Shown here: piece by piece, positions 1 to 7,884 of the stretch
How positions within the stretch are numbered: position 1 is the stretch's first letter
How the letters are laid out: every line of letters begins with the position of its first letter
DNA from: Chitinophaga hostae
GTDB taxonomy: Bacteria; Bacteroidota; Bacteroidia; Chitinophagales; Chitinophagaceae
Assembly (NCBI RefSeq): GCF_018224885.1
Contig: NZ_JAGTXB010000010.1
Span: 124,001 to 188,000 of the forward strand
Length of the DNA stretch: 64,000 bases
Reading direction: 5' to 3'
Notes under the pieces: model-generated
Told to the model about the DNA's origin: nothing
The model's input: only the letters and a program-made list of their open reading frames with translations
Databases searched by the model: none
Translations under genes and position numbers: made by a program

Positions 1-1026
1 GGCCGTAATTGGGACTATCGCTACTGCTGGATGCGTGACACCTATTACGTAATCACTGCATTAAACCATATCGGGCATTTTGAAGAAATGGAACGCTACT
101 TTGGCTATATAACAGATATCTCTTTCTCAGGCGATTTCCGTTATCAGCCGCTGTACGGGATTACAGGGCAAAAAACGCTGTCTGAAACAATACTTCCCCA
201 CCTGGATGGATATTTGGATAACAAACCCGTGCGTATCGGGAACCAGGCCTACGAACACATCCAGAACGATATTTACGGACAGGTACTGATATCTATGCTG
301 CCCTTGTATACAGACCACCGGTTTATTTTTTCTGAAAGAAAAGATTCCGACCGGTGGATAGAGCTGTTGCTGAAGAAAATAGAAAAAACGATCGATGAAA
401 AAGACGCCGGCATCTGGGAGTTCAGGAATATGGCTAACATCCACTGCTATACGAATCTGTTCCAGTGGGCCGGGTGTGCCGCAGCCGAAAAAATGGCGAA
501 AACAATCGGTAATGAAACCCTGCTTAAAAAGGCGCTGGAGTTGAAGGACCGGGCCGCTGCCCACATCGAAAGCTGCTACGACCCGGTTAGAAAAGTGTAT
601 ACCAATGCCGCCGGCAGTCAGCATCTCGATGCCAGCACCCTGCAGCTGATTATGATGAATTACCTGGATCCGGCCTCCGAACGTGCCCGCGATCATCTTG
701 CAGCACTGGAAAAGGAACTAAAAACTCCCGAGGGACTCTTTTACCGCTACCGCCACTCCGACGATTTTGGTAAACCCAAAACTACGTTTCTCGTATGTGC
801 ATTCTGGTATGTGGAAGCCCTCGCCTGCGTTGGCCGGCTGGACGATGCCCAGCGCGAATTCGGTAAATTACTGCAATACTCCAATCACCTCCTGCTCTTC
901 AGCGAAGATGTAGAATCGGAGAACGGCAGCCAATGGGGTAATTTCCCACAGGCGTATAGCCATGTGGGTTTGATGAACGCCGCGTACCGGATAGCGATGA
1001 AACTCGATGTACCGATATTTCTCTAG
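1..1026 (+). CDS. GH15 glycoside hydrolase (glucoamylase/trehalase-like), 5' truncated
   Basis: C-terminal part of a family 15 glycoside hydrolase; the frame is open from base 1, so the start lies outside the window. Seen directly: the GH15 core 'NWDYRYCWMRD' at the very beginning, 'DAGIWEFRN' (region of the general acid Glu in the family), and near the end 'NGSQWGNFPQAYSH', the typical C-terminal GH15 signature 'GNFPQAxSH'. The family is an (alpha/alpha)6 barrel cleaving alpha-glucosidic bonds; some bacterial members are trehalases. The convergent trehalose-6-phosphate synthase/phosphatase makes a trehalose substrate plausible, but this is inference. The stop TAG coincides with the start of a long palindrome. 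Confidence 0.88.
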   Translation, partial: GRNWDYRYCWMRDTYYVITALNHIGHFEEMERYFGYITDISFSGDFRYQPLYGITGQKTLSETILPHLDGYLDNKPVRIGNQAYEHIQNDIYGQVLISMLPLYTDHRFIFSERKDSDRWIELLLKKIEKTIDEKDAGIWEFRNMANIHCYTNLFQWAGCAAAEKMAKTIGNETLLKKALELKDRAAAHIESCYDPVRKVYTNAAGSQHLDASTLQLIMMNYLDPASERARDHLAALEKELKTPEGLFYRYRHSDDFGKPKTTFLVCAFWYVEALACVGRLDDAQREFGKLLQYSNHLLLFSEDVESENGSQWGNFPQAYSHVGLMNAAYRIAMKLDVPIFL

Positions 1027-1130
1027 CTTTTAGCCATTAGCTTTTAGCTTTTAGCAAAATGCAGCAAAGATTATTATTTGTAGGTCTTCGCTGCATTTTG
1101 CTAAAAGCTAAAAGCTAATGGCTAAAAGCT
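1025..1130. repeat. Type A palindrome (GCTTTTA heptamers), copy A1
   Basis: Perfect 41-bp inverted repeat: arm 1 at 1025-1065, arm 2 at 1090-1130, 24-nt loop. The arms are built from 7-nt units of the form TTTTAGC/CATTAGC and end in a core 'AAAATGCAGC'. Arm 1 starts inside the TAG stop of the GH15 gene; arm 2 ends 3 nt before the otsAB stop. It therefore fills the whole space between two convergent genes. It could act as a bidirectional terminator, but there is no clean T-run. Confidence 0.9.
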
Positions 1131-1133
1131 GGT

Positions 1134-3332
1134 TCATTGTCCAGCTCTTTCTCCTTCCCTGCTGCGCAGTGTTCTCAGCAGATGTCTTACTTCATGATAA
1201 CTTCTTAAGTAATATTGTGCCGCCGACACCTGGCTGCCAACTTTAATAGTGATGGCTTTGGGCGGGAGCGCTTTAAAGATGTCTTCATCCGTTACATCAT
1301 CTCCCATAGCCATTATAAAATCATATTTCTTATGATTCAGCCAGCTGATTGCAGCCTTGCCTTTATTGATCTCTATATTCTTTACTTCAATTACCTTATC
1401 TCCGGGTAACACCTGTAGCCCTTTTTCCACAGTATAATAACGCAGGGTATTCATCAGTTCATTGGCGCGTAACTCACCCAGCCCGGATTCCACTTTACGG
1501 TAATGCCATACCAGCGAAAAACTTTTCTCCTCTATAAAGGAGCCTGGTGTACGGTCAGTGGCAAGTTCCATGATAGGCAGTAATTCCTGTTTCCATTTGT
1601 CGGTTAAACCCGGCAACTGGTACCATTCCCCTTCTTTCGTTTTTTGCCATGCTCCATGTTCAGCGATAAGATCCAGTTTCAGATGCCCAAACCATTCGCC
1701 CAATGTTTCATGGTTTCTGCCGCTGATCATCACCAGGTCGTTGCCCGGGATGCTGGCCAGCTCCCGGAGCAGCTGATACAGGTCGGGATCCGGCGAAGCC
1801 ATATCTATATTAGGTTGGAAGCCCACCAACGTACCATCATAGTCGAGAAAGATGATGCGTCTTTTTGTGTTGAAATATTGTTGTCTTATTAAAACAGCGG
1901 TTTCCTGGTTTACCCGGCGGGCCAGCATATTTTGCTGCATCTCATTCACTTCCTGTAGTCGCGTCATAAACAGTTTTACCCAGTGATTGATATTGAATTT
2001 AGCAACCACCGTCCGCATTTGTTTCATCCTGCGTTGTTGTTCGTCCAGCGGCATGTTCAGCGCATCAACAATAGCACGGGTAATAGCGCCGATATTGTTC
2101 GGGTTCACGATGATGGCATCTATTAATTCTTTAGAAGCTCCCGCCATTTCACTCAAAATCAATACGCCATCATTATTATTCCGGCTCGCCACATATTCCT
2201 TGCTAACGAGATTCATGCCGTCGCGCATCGGCGTTACCAAACAGATATCCGCAAAATTATACAGGGCAGATAAGGTTTCCAACGGGAAGGAACGATAGAA
2301 ATACTGTATAGGATGCCATGCCAGCGTACGGAAACGGGCATTGATGTTGCCAACATATTTATCAATTTCATCCCGTAACTCTTTGTACTGCGACACGGTA
2401 TCACGGGAAGGCACCACAATCATATATAGCACCACCTTACCAATATATTCGGGATGCAGTTGTAACAACAGCTCAAAGGCTTCCAGTCTTTGCAGGATAC
2501 CTTTGCTGTAATCCAACCGGTCAATGGAAAGTATTAGCCTGTCCTGGTGGAAATTTTCCTTCAGGTGCTGCATCTGCTGCAATACCTCCGGATCACTTCC
2601 CATTTCTGCATACTTATTAAAATCAATTCCCATCGGGAAAGTCTCCACCACAACGGCTCTGTCGTTATAAGACACAATGTTGGCCGATGTATTTACCGGC
2701 AACAGGCGACTGGCGGCGTTGAGAAAATGACGGGTATCATCAAAGGTGTGAAAACCCATCAGGTCGGCGCCTAACATGCCCTCCAATATTTCGGTACGCC
2801 AGGGAACCAGGCGGAATAATTCGTACGACGGAAAAGGAATATGCTGGAAGAAACCGATGGAGATCTCCGGCATTTCTGCACGGATCATTCCGGGAAGTAA
2901 CAACAGCTGGTAGTCATGTATCCAGATAATATCTCCGGGCTCGGCTACCTTCATAATAATATCCCGGAATTTTTTATTTACCTGGTAGTAATAGTCCCAG
3001 TGTTCCTGTTCATAGTGGGCATAAACGGCCATATAGTGGAAAACTGGCCACAATGTTTCATTCGAAAAGCCCTCATAAAAGTTGTTGATTTCGTCCTGAG
3101 ACAGGTAAACCGGCATCAGGTTCATTTTACGCAACTGTTTTGTTACTCTCTCCTGTTCCTTTGAATCGGTGATTTCCTGTCCCGGCCAGCCTATCCAGAT
3201 ATTATTTCCTTCCCTGTAGATCGATCCCAACCCCGTAGCCAGCCCACCTTCGCTGGGCTGTAGGGTATATTCGCCGCTTGCTTCTGAAATCTTTACCGGT
3301 AGCCTGTTCGATACAATAATGGTCTTTCGCAT
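1134..3332 (-). CDS. otsAB: Fused trehalose-6-phosphate synthase/phosphatase
   Basis: Bifunctional enzyme of about 732 residues making trehalose from UDP-glucose and glucose-6-phosphate in the cytosol. The N-terminal GT20 domain (about residues 1-480) shows 'DIIWIHDYQLLLLPGMIR' and 'DGMNLVSKEYVA'. The C-terminal HAD-type trehalose-6-phosphatase domain (about 490-720) shows 'FLDYDGTL', 'MISGRN' and 'MGDDVTDEDIF'. The ATG at 3330-3332 gives 'MRKTIIVSNRLPV', the usual TPS start; a TTG two codons upstream is possible but less likely. OtsA-OtsB fusions are common in Bacteroidota. It is convergent with a GH15 hydrolase that may act on the same sugar. No perfect promoter box was seen upstream. Confidence 0.95.
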   Translation of the reverse strand: MRKTIIVSNRLPVKISEASGEYTLQPSEGGLATGLGSIYREGNNIWIGWPGQEITDSKEQERVTKQLRKMNLMPVYLSQDEINNFYEGFSNETLWPVFHYMAVYAHYEQEHWDYYYQVNKKFRDIIMKVAEPGDIIWIHDYQLLLLPGMIRAEMPEISIGFFQHIPFPSYELFRLVPWRTEILEGMLGADLMGFHTFDDTRHFLNAASRLLPVNTSANIVSYNDRAVVVETFPMGIDFNKYAEMGSDPEVLQQMQHLKENFHQDRLILSIDRLDYSKGILQRLEAFELLLQLHPEYIGKVVLYMIVVPSRDTVSQYKELRDEIDKYVGNINARFRTLAWHPIQYFYRSFPLETLSALYNFADICLVTPMRDGMNLVSKEYVASRNNNDGVLILSEMAGASKELIDAIIVNPNNIGAITRAIVDALNMPLDEQQRRMKQMRTVVAKFNINHWVKLFMTRLQEVNEMQQNMLARRVNQETAVLIRQQYFNTKRRIIFLDYDGTLVGFQPNIDMASPDPDLYQLLRELASIPGNDLVMISGRNHETLGEWFGHLKLDLIAEHGAWQKTKEGEWYQLPGLTDKWKQELLPIMELATDRTPGSFIEEKSFSLVWHYRKVESGLGELRANELMNTLRYYTVEKGLQVLPGDKVIEVKNIEINKGKAAISWLNHKKYDFIMAMGDDVTDEDIFKALPPKAITIKVGSQVSAAQYYLRSYHEVRHLLRTLRSREGERAGQ

Positions 3333-3463
3333 AGTCAATTTATATAATCTATTATCTAATTACTTTCAGTTCGGGATAGCACCAAGTCAACAAAAAATGC
3401 ACCCAAATAAGCAGATCCTACATATATAAATGAATATAATACCGATAGCATGACGATCGTCTA

Positions 3464-4366
3464 TTAGCTTTTCCGGCCTAAGGTCATCATCACCACCCCA
3501 CTGATGACGATAGCTGCAGATATGCCTACCATCCCAGTAATAGCTTCGTGGCCGATAGCCCAGCCAAGGAATAAAGCTACAATAGGATTTACATAAGCAT
3601 AGGTGGCAGTAAGACCCGGAGGGGCATTCTTCGATAGCCAGCTATAAGAGGTATATCCAACCAACGAACCAATGAGTACCAGGTAAACATAGGCCTGCCA
3701 GCCTTCCATGGGCATCATGGGCAAAGTGTACAGGGCGCCGGGTTCAAAAATGAGACTTACAAAAAATGAAAATACGCCGCCGGCCAGCATTTGTATAGCG
3801 GTACTGGTAATCTGTGTGGGCATAGGCAACCGCTGTACAAACAGGGTTCCGGCGGCCCAGCAAATATTACCGAATACCACCACCGCTACCGGCCACAAAG
3901 GAAAAGTGTGCGCCTCATGATGGGCAAAGGGATTAAACAAAAGAAAGAGTCCTGCGAAGCCTATCACAATCCCGATCAGTGTGAGCACAGATGGACGTTG
4001 TTTGCTGAAAAACGCCCAGTCCATTCCCATAATCCAGGCAGGCATAGCGGCCACCATCAATGCTACCAGACCCGAAGGCATATGGTGTACGGCCAGTGCA
4101 ACCGTGGTATTGCCGATGCCGATCAACGCCACACCAACGAAACAGGCGGATAAAAACCGGGACCTGGTGGGCCAGGTTTTTTCGCGCAAACACCCGATGA
4201 TTAACAATAAGCTGCCTGCGAGCAGAAAACGCAGCGACGACAGGAAAAATGGCGGCACTACCTTCGTGGCAATTTTCATTCCCAGGTAGGTAGATCCCCA
4301 GATAATATATACCGCCAGCAAACAAAGGATCATTTTGGAAGATAGGCGGCCTGGCTGACTGTTCAT
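3464..4366 (-). CDS. EamA/DMT-family metabolite or drug exporter
   Basis: About 300 residues with ten hydrophobic segments in two EamA repeats. The first begins at 'AVYIIWGSTYLGMKIA', with the following 'PPFFLSSLRFLLAGS' typical of the YedA-like branch; the second repeat ends 'YVNPIVALFLGWAIGHE'. The family is an inner-membrane exporter of amino acids, purines or drugs; the substrate here is unknown. Its ATG overlaps the stop of the upstream CGNR gene in an ATGA arrangement, so the two are very probably co-transcribed and translationally coupled. That suggests the CGNR protein regulates the exporter. Confidence 0.88.
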   Translation of the reverse strand: MNSQPGRLSSKMILCLLAVYIIWGSTYLGMKIATKVVPPFFLSSLRFLLAGSLLLIIGCLREKTWPTRSRFLSACFVGVALIGIGNTTVALAVHHMPSGLVALMVAAMPAWIMGMDWAFFSKQRPSVLTLIGIVIGFAGLFLLFNPFAHHEAHTFPLWPVAVVVFGNICWAAGTLFVQRLPMPTQITSTAIQMLAGGVFSFFVSLIFEPGALYTLPMMPMEGWQAYVYLVLIGSLVGYTSYSWLSKNAPPGLTATYAYVNPIVALFLGWAIGHEAITGMVGISAAIVISGVVMMTLGRKS

Positions 4367-4977
4367 GGCTTCTTTCTTTTAGTACGTTGATAGTTACGGG
4401 TTACTTTGTCTACATCGCCGCAGGTGCTCATGCTGCACCATTTGCGGGAACCGTTCCGGCTCTTATCCATGAAAATCCAGCCACAGGCGGGGCATTCTTT
4501 TATCTGTGCGGGGCTGGCAGAGGTATACAGTTCTGCGGCCGATTTGACCAGCCACCAGTATACTTGTTCCAACGCCGGGGCATTAAAATGCAGTTTCCCT
4601 GTGCCTGCCTGCCAGGCCATTTCTATGTTGGCATAGGCTTCCCCAATGTAGCTGTTAAACTGAACCAGGTCGGTCGCCACCGGATTCTTCCCTGACATGA
4701 AGGCTGCAAATAACCGGTGCAATAACTCTCTCAATACAATGCTTTTTTCAAAAACAATCGCTGCTTTTTGCGGATAATCTTTTGCCAACCGTTCCAGGGT
4801 ATGGATAATTTTGGGAGATAAAGCACCTGTATGAGCATACCATTGCAGCAACTCTTTGAAGTTGTTCAAGTAATCGCAGGTGCTTATTTTTTTACGATTA
4901 TCGATAGTGTTAATGAAATCAAGACATAAAACACCGCCATCTAACCGGAGGGTGGCAATTGATTTTGGAGCAGACAT
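4363..4977 (-). CDS. CGNR zinc-finger (ABATE-domain) regulator
   Basis: 204 residues. The N-terminal half is an ABATE-type ligand domain beginning 'LRLDGGVLCLDFINT'. The C-terminal Zn finger is 'CPACGWIFMDKSRNGSRKWC' followed by 'CGDVDKV'. The family signature CGNR.KV is altered here to CGDVDKV, but the four Cys ligands (CPAC, WC, CG) are kept. Family members are presumed transcriptional regulators. It is the first gene of a two-gene unit with the DMT exporter and has the best-looking promoter in the window immediately upstream (TTTTG, 18 bp, TACCTTTG). Confidence 0.85.
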   Translation of the reverse strand: MSAPKSIATLRLDGGVLCLDFINTIDNRKKISTCDYLNNFKELLQWYAHTGALSPKIIHTLERLAKDYPQKAAIVFEKSIVLRELLHRLFAAFMSGKNPVATDLVQFNSYIGEAYANIEMAWQAGTGKLHFNAPALEQVYWWLVKSAAELYTSASPAQIKECPACGWIFMDKSRNGSRKWCSMSTCGDVDKVTRNYQRTKRKKP

Positions 4978-5002
4978 ATCATGCTATTTTAGCCTTATAT
5001 GA

Positions 5003-5033
5003 CAAAGGTAAATCTTATTATTAACCAGCAAAA
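5003..5033 (-). promoter_or_regulatory. Bacteroidota-type promoter of the CGNR-DMT operon
   Basis: Minus strand reads TTTTG (5029-5033), an 18-bp spacer and TACCTTTG (5003-5010). Both boxes match the Bacteroidota primary-sigma consensus (TTTG / TAnnTTTG). The predicted leader is about 22 nt before the ATG at 4977. Confidence 0.75.
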
Positions 5034-5143
5034 CTTATTTTACCGGTTAATAAAAACAGCAGATAAAAACAGGTTTTCACCTGTCTGGCAAACCTCTTAA
5101 ACAAAATACAGGCAACTAATTTTAAATCAATTTGTTATAAAAT

Positions 5144-5173
5144 AAAAAACAGCCCTCTCGAAGGCTGTTTTTT
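5144..5173. terminator. Bidirectional intrinsic terminator
   Basis: AAAAAACAGCC (5144-5154), 8-nt loop, GGCTGTTTTTT (5163-5173). It lies about 80 nt downstream of the GT-C-like gene that ends at 5255 on the minus strand, and A/T tracts flank both sides. Confidence 0.8.
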
Positions 5174-5254
5174 GTGTATCACTGGTAGTATTTTAATCTC
5201 CGGATGGGCGAATATGCATCGGATATTGTAATTCCCGGCAACAAGATACATTAT

Positions 5255-6886
5255 TTATTTTACATATACTTCTATAATTGCATTTGTTGGCCTTCTGGGG
5301 GCAAGAAAACTGTCCACCTGCTGGTAATGTTGTTTCAGATCATCCCTCAAAGCAAACGGGAAAAAGTTATTTAACCCGGGCGCATATTCATAAATGATGA
5401 GGTCATAATGATGATCTTTTACTTTCTGTTTGAACGTGGCTAACTGACGATTGAACATCCCTACACCCAGGTGATACCACAGCGGAAAGTCCGGGCCGGT
5501 TTCCGGTTTGTAAGGAATAACTACTGCCAGCGGAGTTAGCTCGGACATATTCAGCACTTTGAGATCTCCCTTATTCCCCTTCACTACCGGCAGGTTCATC
5601 AGGCGATCCATGCCCTGCACTGTAGACGCAGGCATATATATTTTACGGAACGGCTTCAGGTCAGAGAATATCCAGGACGACACCGGTACATCGGTGGTAT
5701 CGGAGTTCAGCATAAAATTCCGCCTGTTCACCACATTCTCCTGGTTGGGGTGATGGGCATCCACCATTTCCTGTGCAGGGAAAAGCCGGTCGGTGAAACG
5801 GCTGATATATTTCCACCAGGTACCAGACCACCAGAATAAAACCAGTACCGTGGCCAGTAATAATGGCTTACCGCGGTCAAGGTTTACCTGGAGATGATTA
5901 CACAGGTAGGTGGCAATAAAGGCAAATGCAAAGCTGTGAAAGAAGATATTATTATCTGGTGGCGTGTAGCTGGTTACCTGGAAGATAGCCGCTTCTCCCA
6001 AAATCCCCAGTGTAAGCAGGGCAAATAATACCTCGCGTCGCTGCTGCAGCCAGGTATTCCATTGCTGTACACCGGCGGTGATACACAATATCACCAATAC
6101 CACATATCCCTTGATCCAGTTGGAATTACCAAAGATTTCATCAGTGAAATCGTTGATGGCTAACCGTGAGCTGTGGGGTGCTTGCCCATGGTTAAACCAA
6201 TAGGCGAAACCAGGCATCAGCGGTGCAATAAACAGCACGGCAATAACCAGGAACATGCCGCCGAAAATGGGCAAATCCAGCCAGCGGCGCGTTTGAAAGC
6301 TATTGTAGGCCAGGAACAGTAGTGACAACATAAAGGCCATACCGCCTCCATCCTGTTTGGTAAAAACCGACAGGAATATGAAAAGTGCTGCCAGCGCCAT
6401 CCAGATGTAACTACGTTTACGGCTATCCGAAAAGAAGGATTTAAAGAGGAAACTGAATCCAACCAGTTCATATACGATCACGGTGTGGTTGTACCAGGGC
6501 CAGAAATTGAAGAAAGAATACGACAGTACGAAAACAAGCACAGATAATAATCGCACGCCCGGCTTCACTCCCACGCTTTTGAGAATAGACCGGAATGCAA
6601 AGCCCGCCATAATGTTCAGCAATACCTGTGCCTTCACCAGCGAAACCATCTCGGGGCCGAAGATTTTAAAGAACAGTGCCGGAACAATCCAGAAACCATA
6701 CCCCAGCGGTGATCCGAAATCTTTAAAAGGGATCTGCCCGGCCGACATGCGATACGCTCCTTCCCAGGAAAGGAAAATATTAACGCGGTATGGAAATGTA
6801 ACAAACAAAGGCACCAGCGCCAGTAAAATAATGACTAAACTTTCGGTAACGGTCCACTTGCGACCTTTCAGGGAAAAAAATGACAT
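5255..6886 (-). CDS. GT-C-like multi-pass membrane glycosyltransferase candidate
   Basis: About 543 residues with an N-terminal half of roughly 10-12 hydrophobic helices and a soluble C-terminal part. After the first helix comes 'FLSWEGAYRMSAGQIPFKDF', the acidic first loop expected of GT-C/ArnT/PMT-like transferases that use polyprenyl-phosphate sugars. I chose ATG 6884-6886 ('MSFFSLKGRKW') and not the longer frame from 6982, because a perfect -7 box (6939-6946) lies between the two. It is divergent from the UbiA/DprE-like operon, so it is a natural candidate to use the polyprenyl-phosphate-arabinose made there. That assignment is inference; I do not recognise a named family. Confidence 0.62.
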   Translation of the reverse strand: MSFFSLKGRKWTVTESLVIILLALVPLFVTFPYRVNIFLSWEGAYRMSAGQIPFKDFGSPLGYGFWIVPALFFKIFGPEMVSLVKAQVLLNIMAGFAFRSILKSVGVKPGVRLLSVLVFVLSYSFFNFWPWYNHTVIVYELVGFSFLFKSFFSDSRKRSYIWMALAALFIFLSVFTKQDGGGMAFMLSLLFLAYNSFQTRRWLDLPIFGGMFLVIAVLFIAPLMPGFAYWFNHGQAPHSSRLAINDFTDEIFGNSNWIKGYVVLVILCITAGVQQWNTWLQQRREVLFALLTLGILGEAAIFQVTSYTPPDNNIFFHSFAFAFIATYLCNHLQVNLDRGKPLLLATVLVLFWWSGTWWKYISRFTDRLFPAQEMVDAHHPNQENVVNRRNFMLNSDTTDVPVSSWIFSDLKPFRKIYMPASTVQGMDRLMNLPVVKGNKGDLKVLNMSELTPLAVVIPYKPETGPDFPLWYHLGVGMFNRQLATFKQKVKDHHYDLIIYEYAPGLNNFFPFALRDDLKQHYQQVDSFLAPRRPTNAIIEVYVK

Positions 6887-6938
6887 AGAAGATTGGGATT
6901 TGCAATAATTGGTAATGATCCGCCTATATGAATGGGGG

Positions 6939-6946
6939 CAAAAGTA
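6939..6946 (-). promoter_or_regulatory. -7 box of the GT-C-like gene
   Basis: Perfect TACTTTTG on the minus strand, giving a leader of about 49 nt to the ATG at 6886. No clear -33 TTG at normal spacing. Its position argues against the upstream start at 6982. Confidence 0.5.
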
Positions 6947-6996
6947 ATCGAATAAATTGTATCTTGGTCCGTCAAGAATCAACTTTTTAGTTCCCC

Positions 6997-7884
6997 ATGA
7001 AATACATCAAACTACTCAGACCAAAACATTGGGTTAAGAATGCATTCCTGTTCATCCCACTATTCTTTGCAGGGGAAATATTTAATAGTTCAAAGTTGTT
7101 GCCTGTGCTGGTAGGCTTTATTGCTTTCAGTCTTATTGCCAGCAGTATTTACATCATCAATGATTATAAAGACATAGAAGCGGATAAACAGCATCCTGAG
7201 AAGTGCAAGCGTCCGCTGGCGTCCGGGGCCATATCCAGGCAGGCCGCCCTCCTGCTGTTTGCACTGTGTATACTGGCAGGTACCGGCGTGGCATTTTGTG
7301 TAAGCCTGAAATTTGTTTTTGTACTCTCCCTCTATTTTGTGTTAAACCTGCTGTATTGCCTGGGTTTGAAAAATATTTCCATTCTTGATATCCTGATGCT
7401 GTCGACCGGCTTTGTGCTGCGGGTAAAAGCCGGCGGTGTAGCTGCAGACATGGCGATCTCTGAATGGCTGATGATCATGATTTTCCTGCTGGCCTTATTC
7501 ATGGCCATCGCCAAGCGCCGTGATGATATCCTTATCAGGCAGGAGTCCGGTAAGGAAATGCGGAAAGCCGCCAGCGGTTATAACATGGACTTCCTGAATG
7601 TAATGTTATCACTGGTATCGGCGGTCATTATCGTATGTTATCTTATGTATACCATTTCTCCTGAAACCCAGGCCAGGTTCCATACTTACCGCCTTTATTA
7701 CACCACGCTTTTTGTAATTGGCGGATTATTACGATATTTGCAAGTAACCTACGTGGAGAACAATACAGGTTCTCCCACCAAAATCCTATATAAAGACCGT
7801 TTTATTCAATTAACCATACTCCTGTGGGTGACTAGTTTTTATGTATTAATTTATTTACCGACAGATAAAACATTTTTTGGATAA
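6997..7884 (+). CDS. UbiA-family prenyltransferase (decaprenyl-phosphate phosphoribosyltransferase-like)
   Basis: 295 residues, about eight or nine membrane helices. Starts 'MKYIKLLRPKHWVKN', the RPxQWxKN opening typical of 5-phosphoribose-1-diphosphate:decaprenyl-phosphate transferases (mycobacterial Rv3806c). The first Asp-rich motif is 'NDYKDIEADKQHPEKCKRP'. By homology it would transfer phosphoribose from PRPP to polyprenyl phosphate, the committed step to polyprenyl-phosphoryl-arabinose. It overlaps the next gene by 1 nt (TAATG), and the next two genes encode DprE1- and DprE2-like enzymes, which supports this over a ubiquinone or heme role. Confidence 0.85.
   Translation: MKYIKLLRPKHWVKNAFLFIPLFFAGEIFNSSKLLPVLVGFIAFSLIASSIYIINDYKDIEADKQHPEKCKRPLASGAISRQAALLLFALCILAGTGVAFCVSLKFVFVLSLYFVLNLLYCLGLKNISILDILMLSTGFVLRVKAGGVAADMAISEWLMIMIFLLALFMAIAKRRDDILIRQESGKEMRKAASGYNMDFLNVMLSLVSAVIIVCYLMYTISPETQARFHTYRLYYTTLFVIGGLLRYLQVTYVENNTGSPTKILYKDRFIQLTILLWVTSFYVLIYLPTDKTFFG

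Noticed and set aside
127..696. 189-codon minus-strand frame inside the GH15 gene
   Set aside because: Antisense shadow of a clear GH15 coding frame; no family features, promoter or independent context.
1025..1130. Heptamer-rich repeats as a possible CRISPR array
   Set aside because: Units are 7 nt, contiguous and arranged in inverted arms; there are no 25-40-nt repeats with unique spacers and no cas genes.
6887..6982. Longer start for the GT-C-like protein
   Set aside because: The added residues are not hydrophobic or conserved-looking, and a perfect -7 box lies within the extension.
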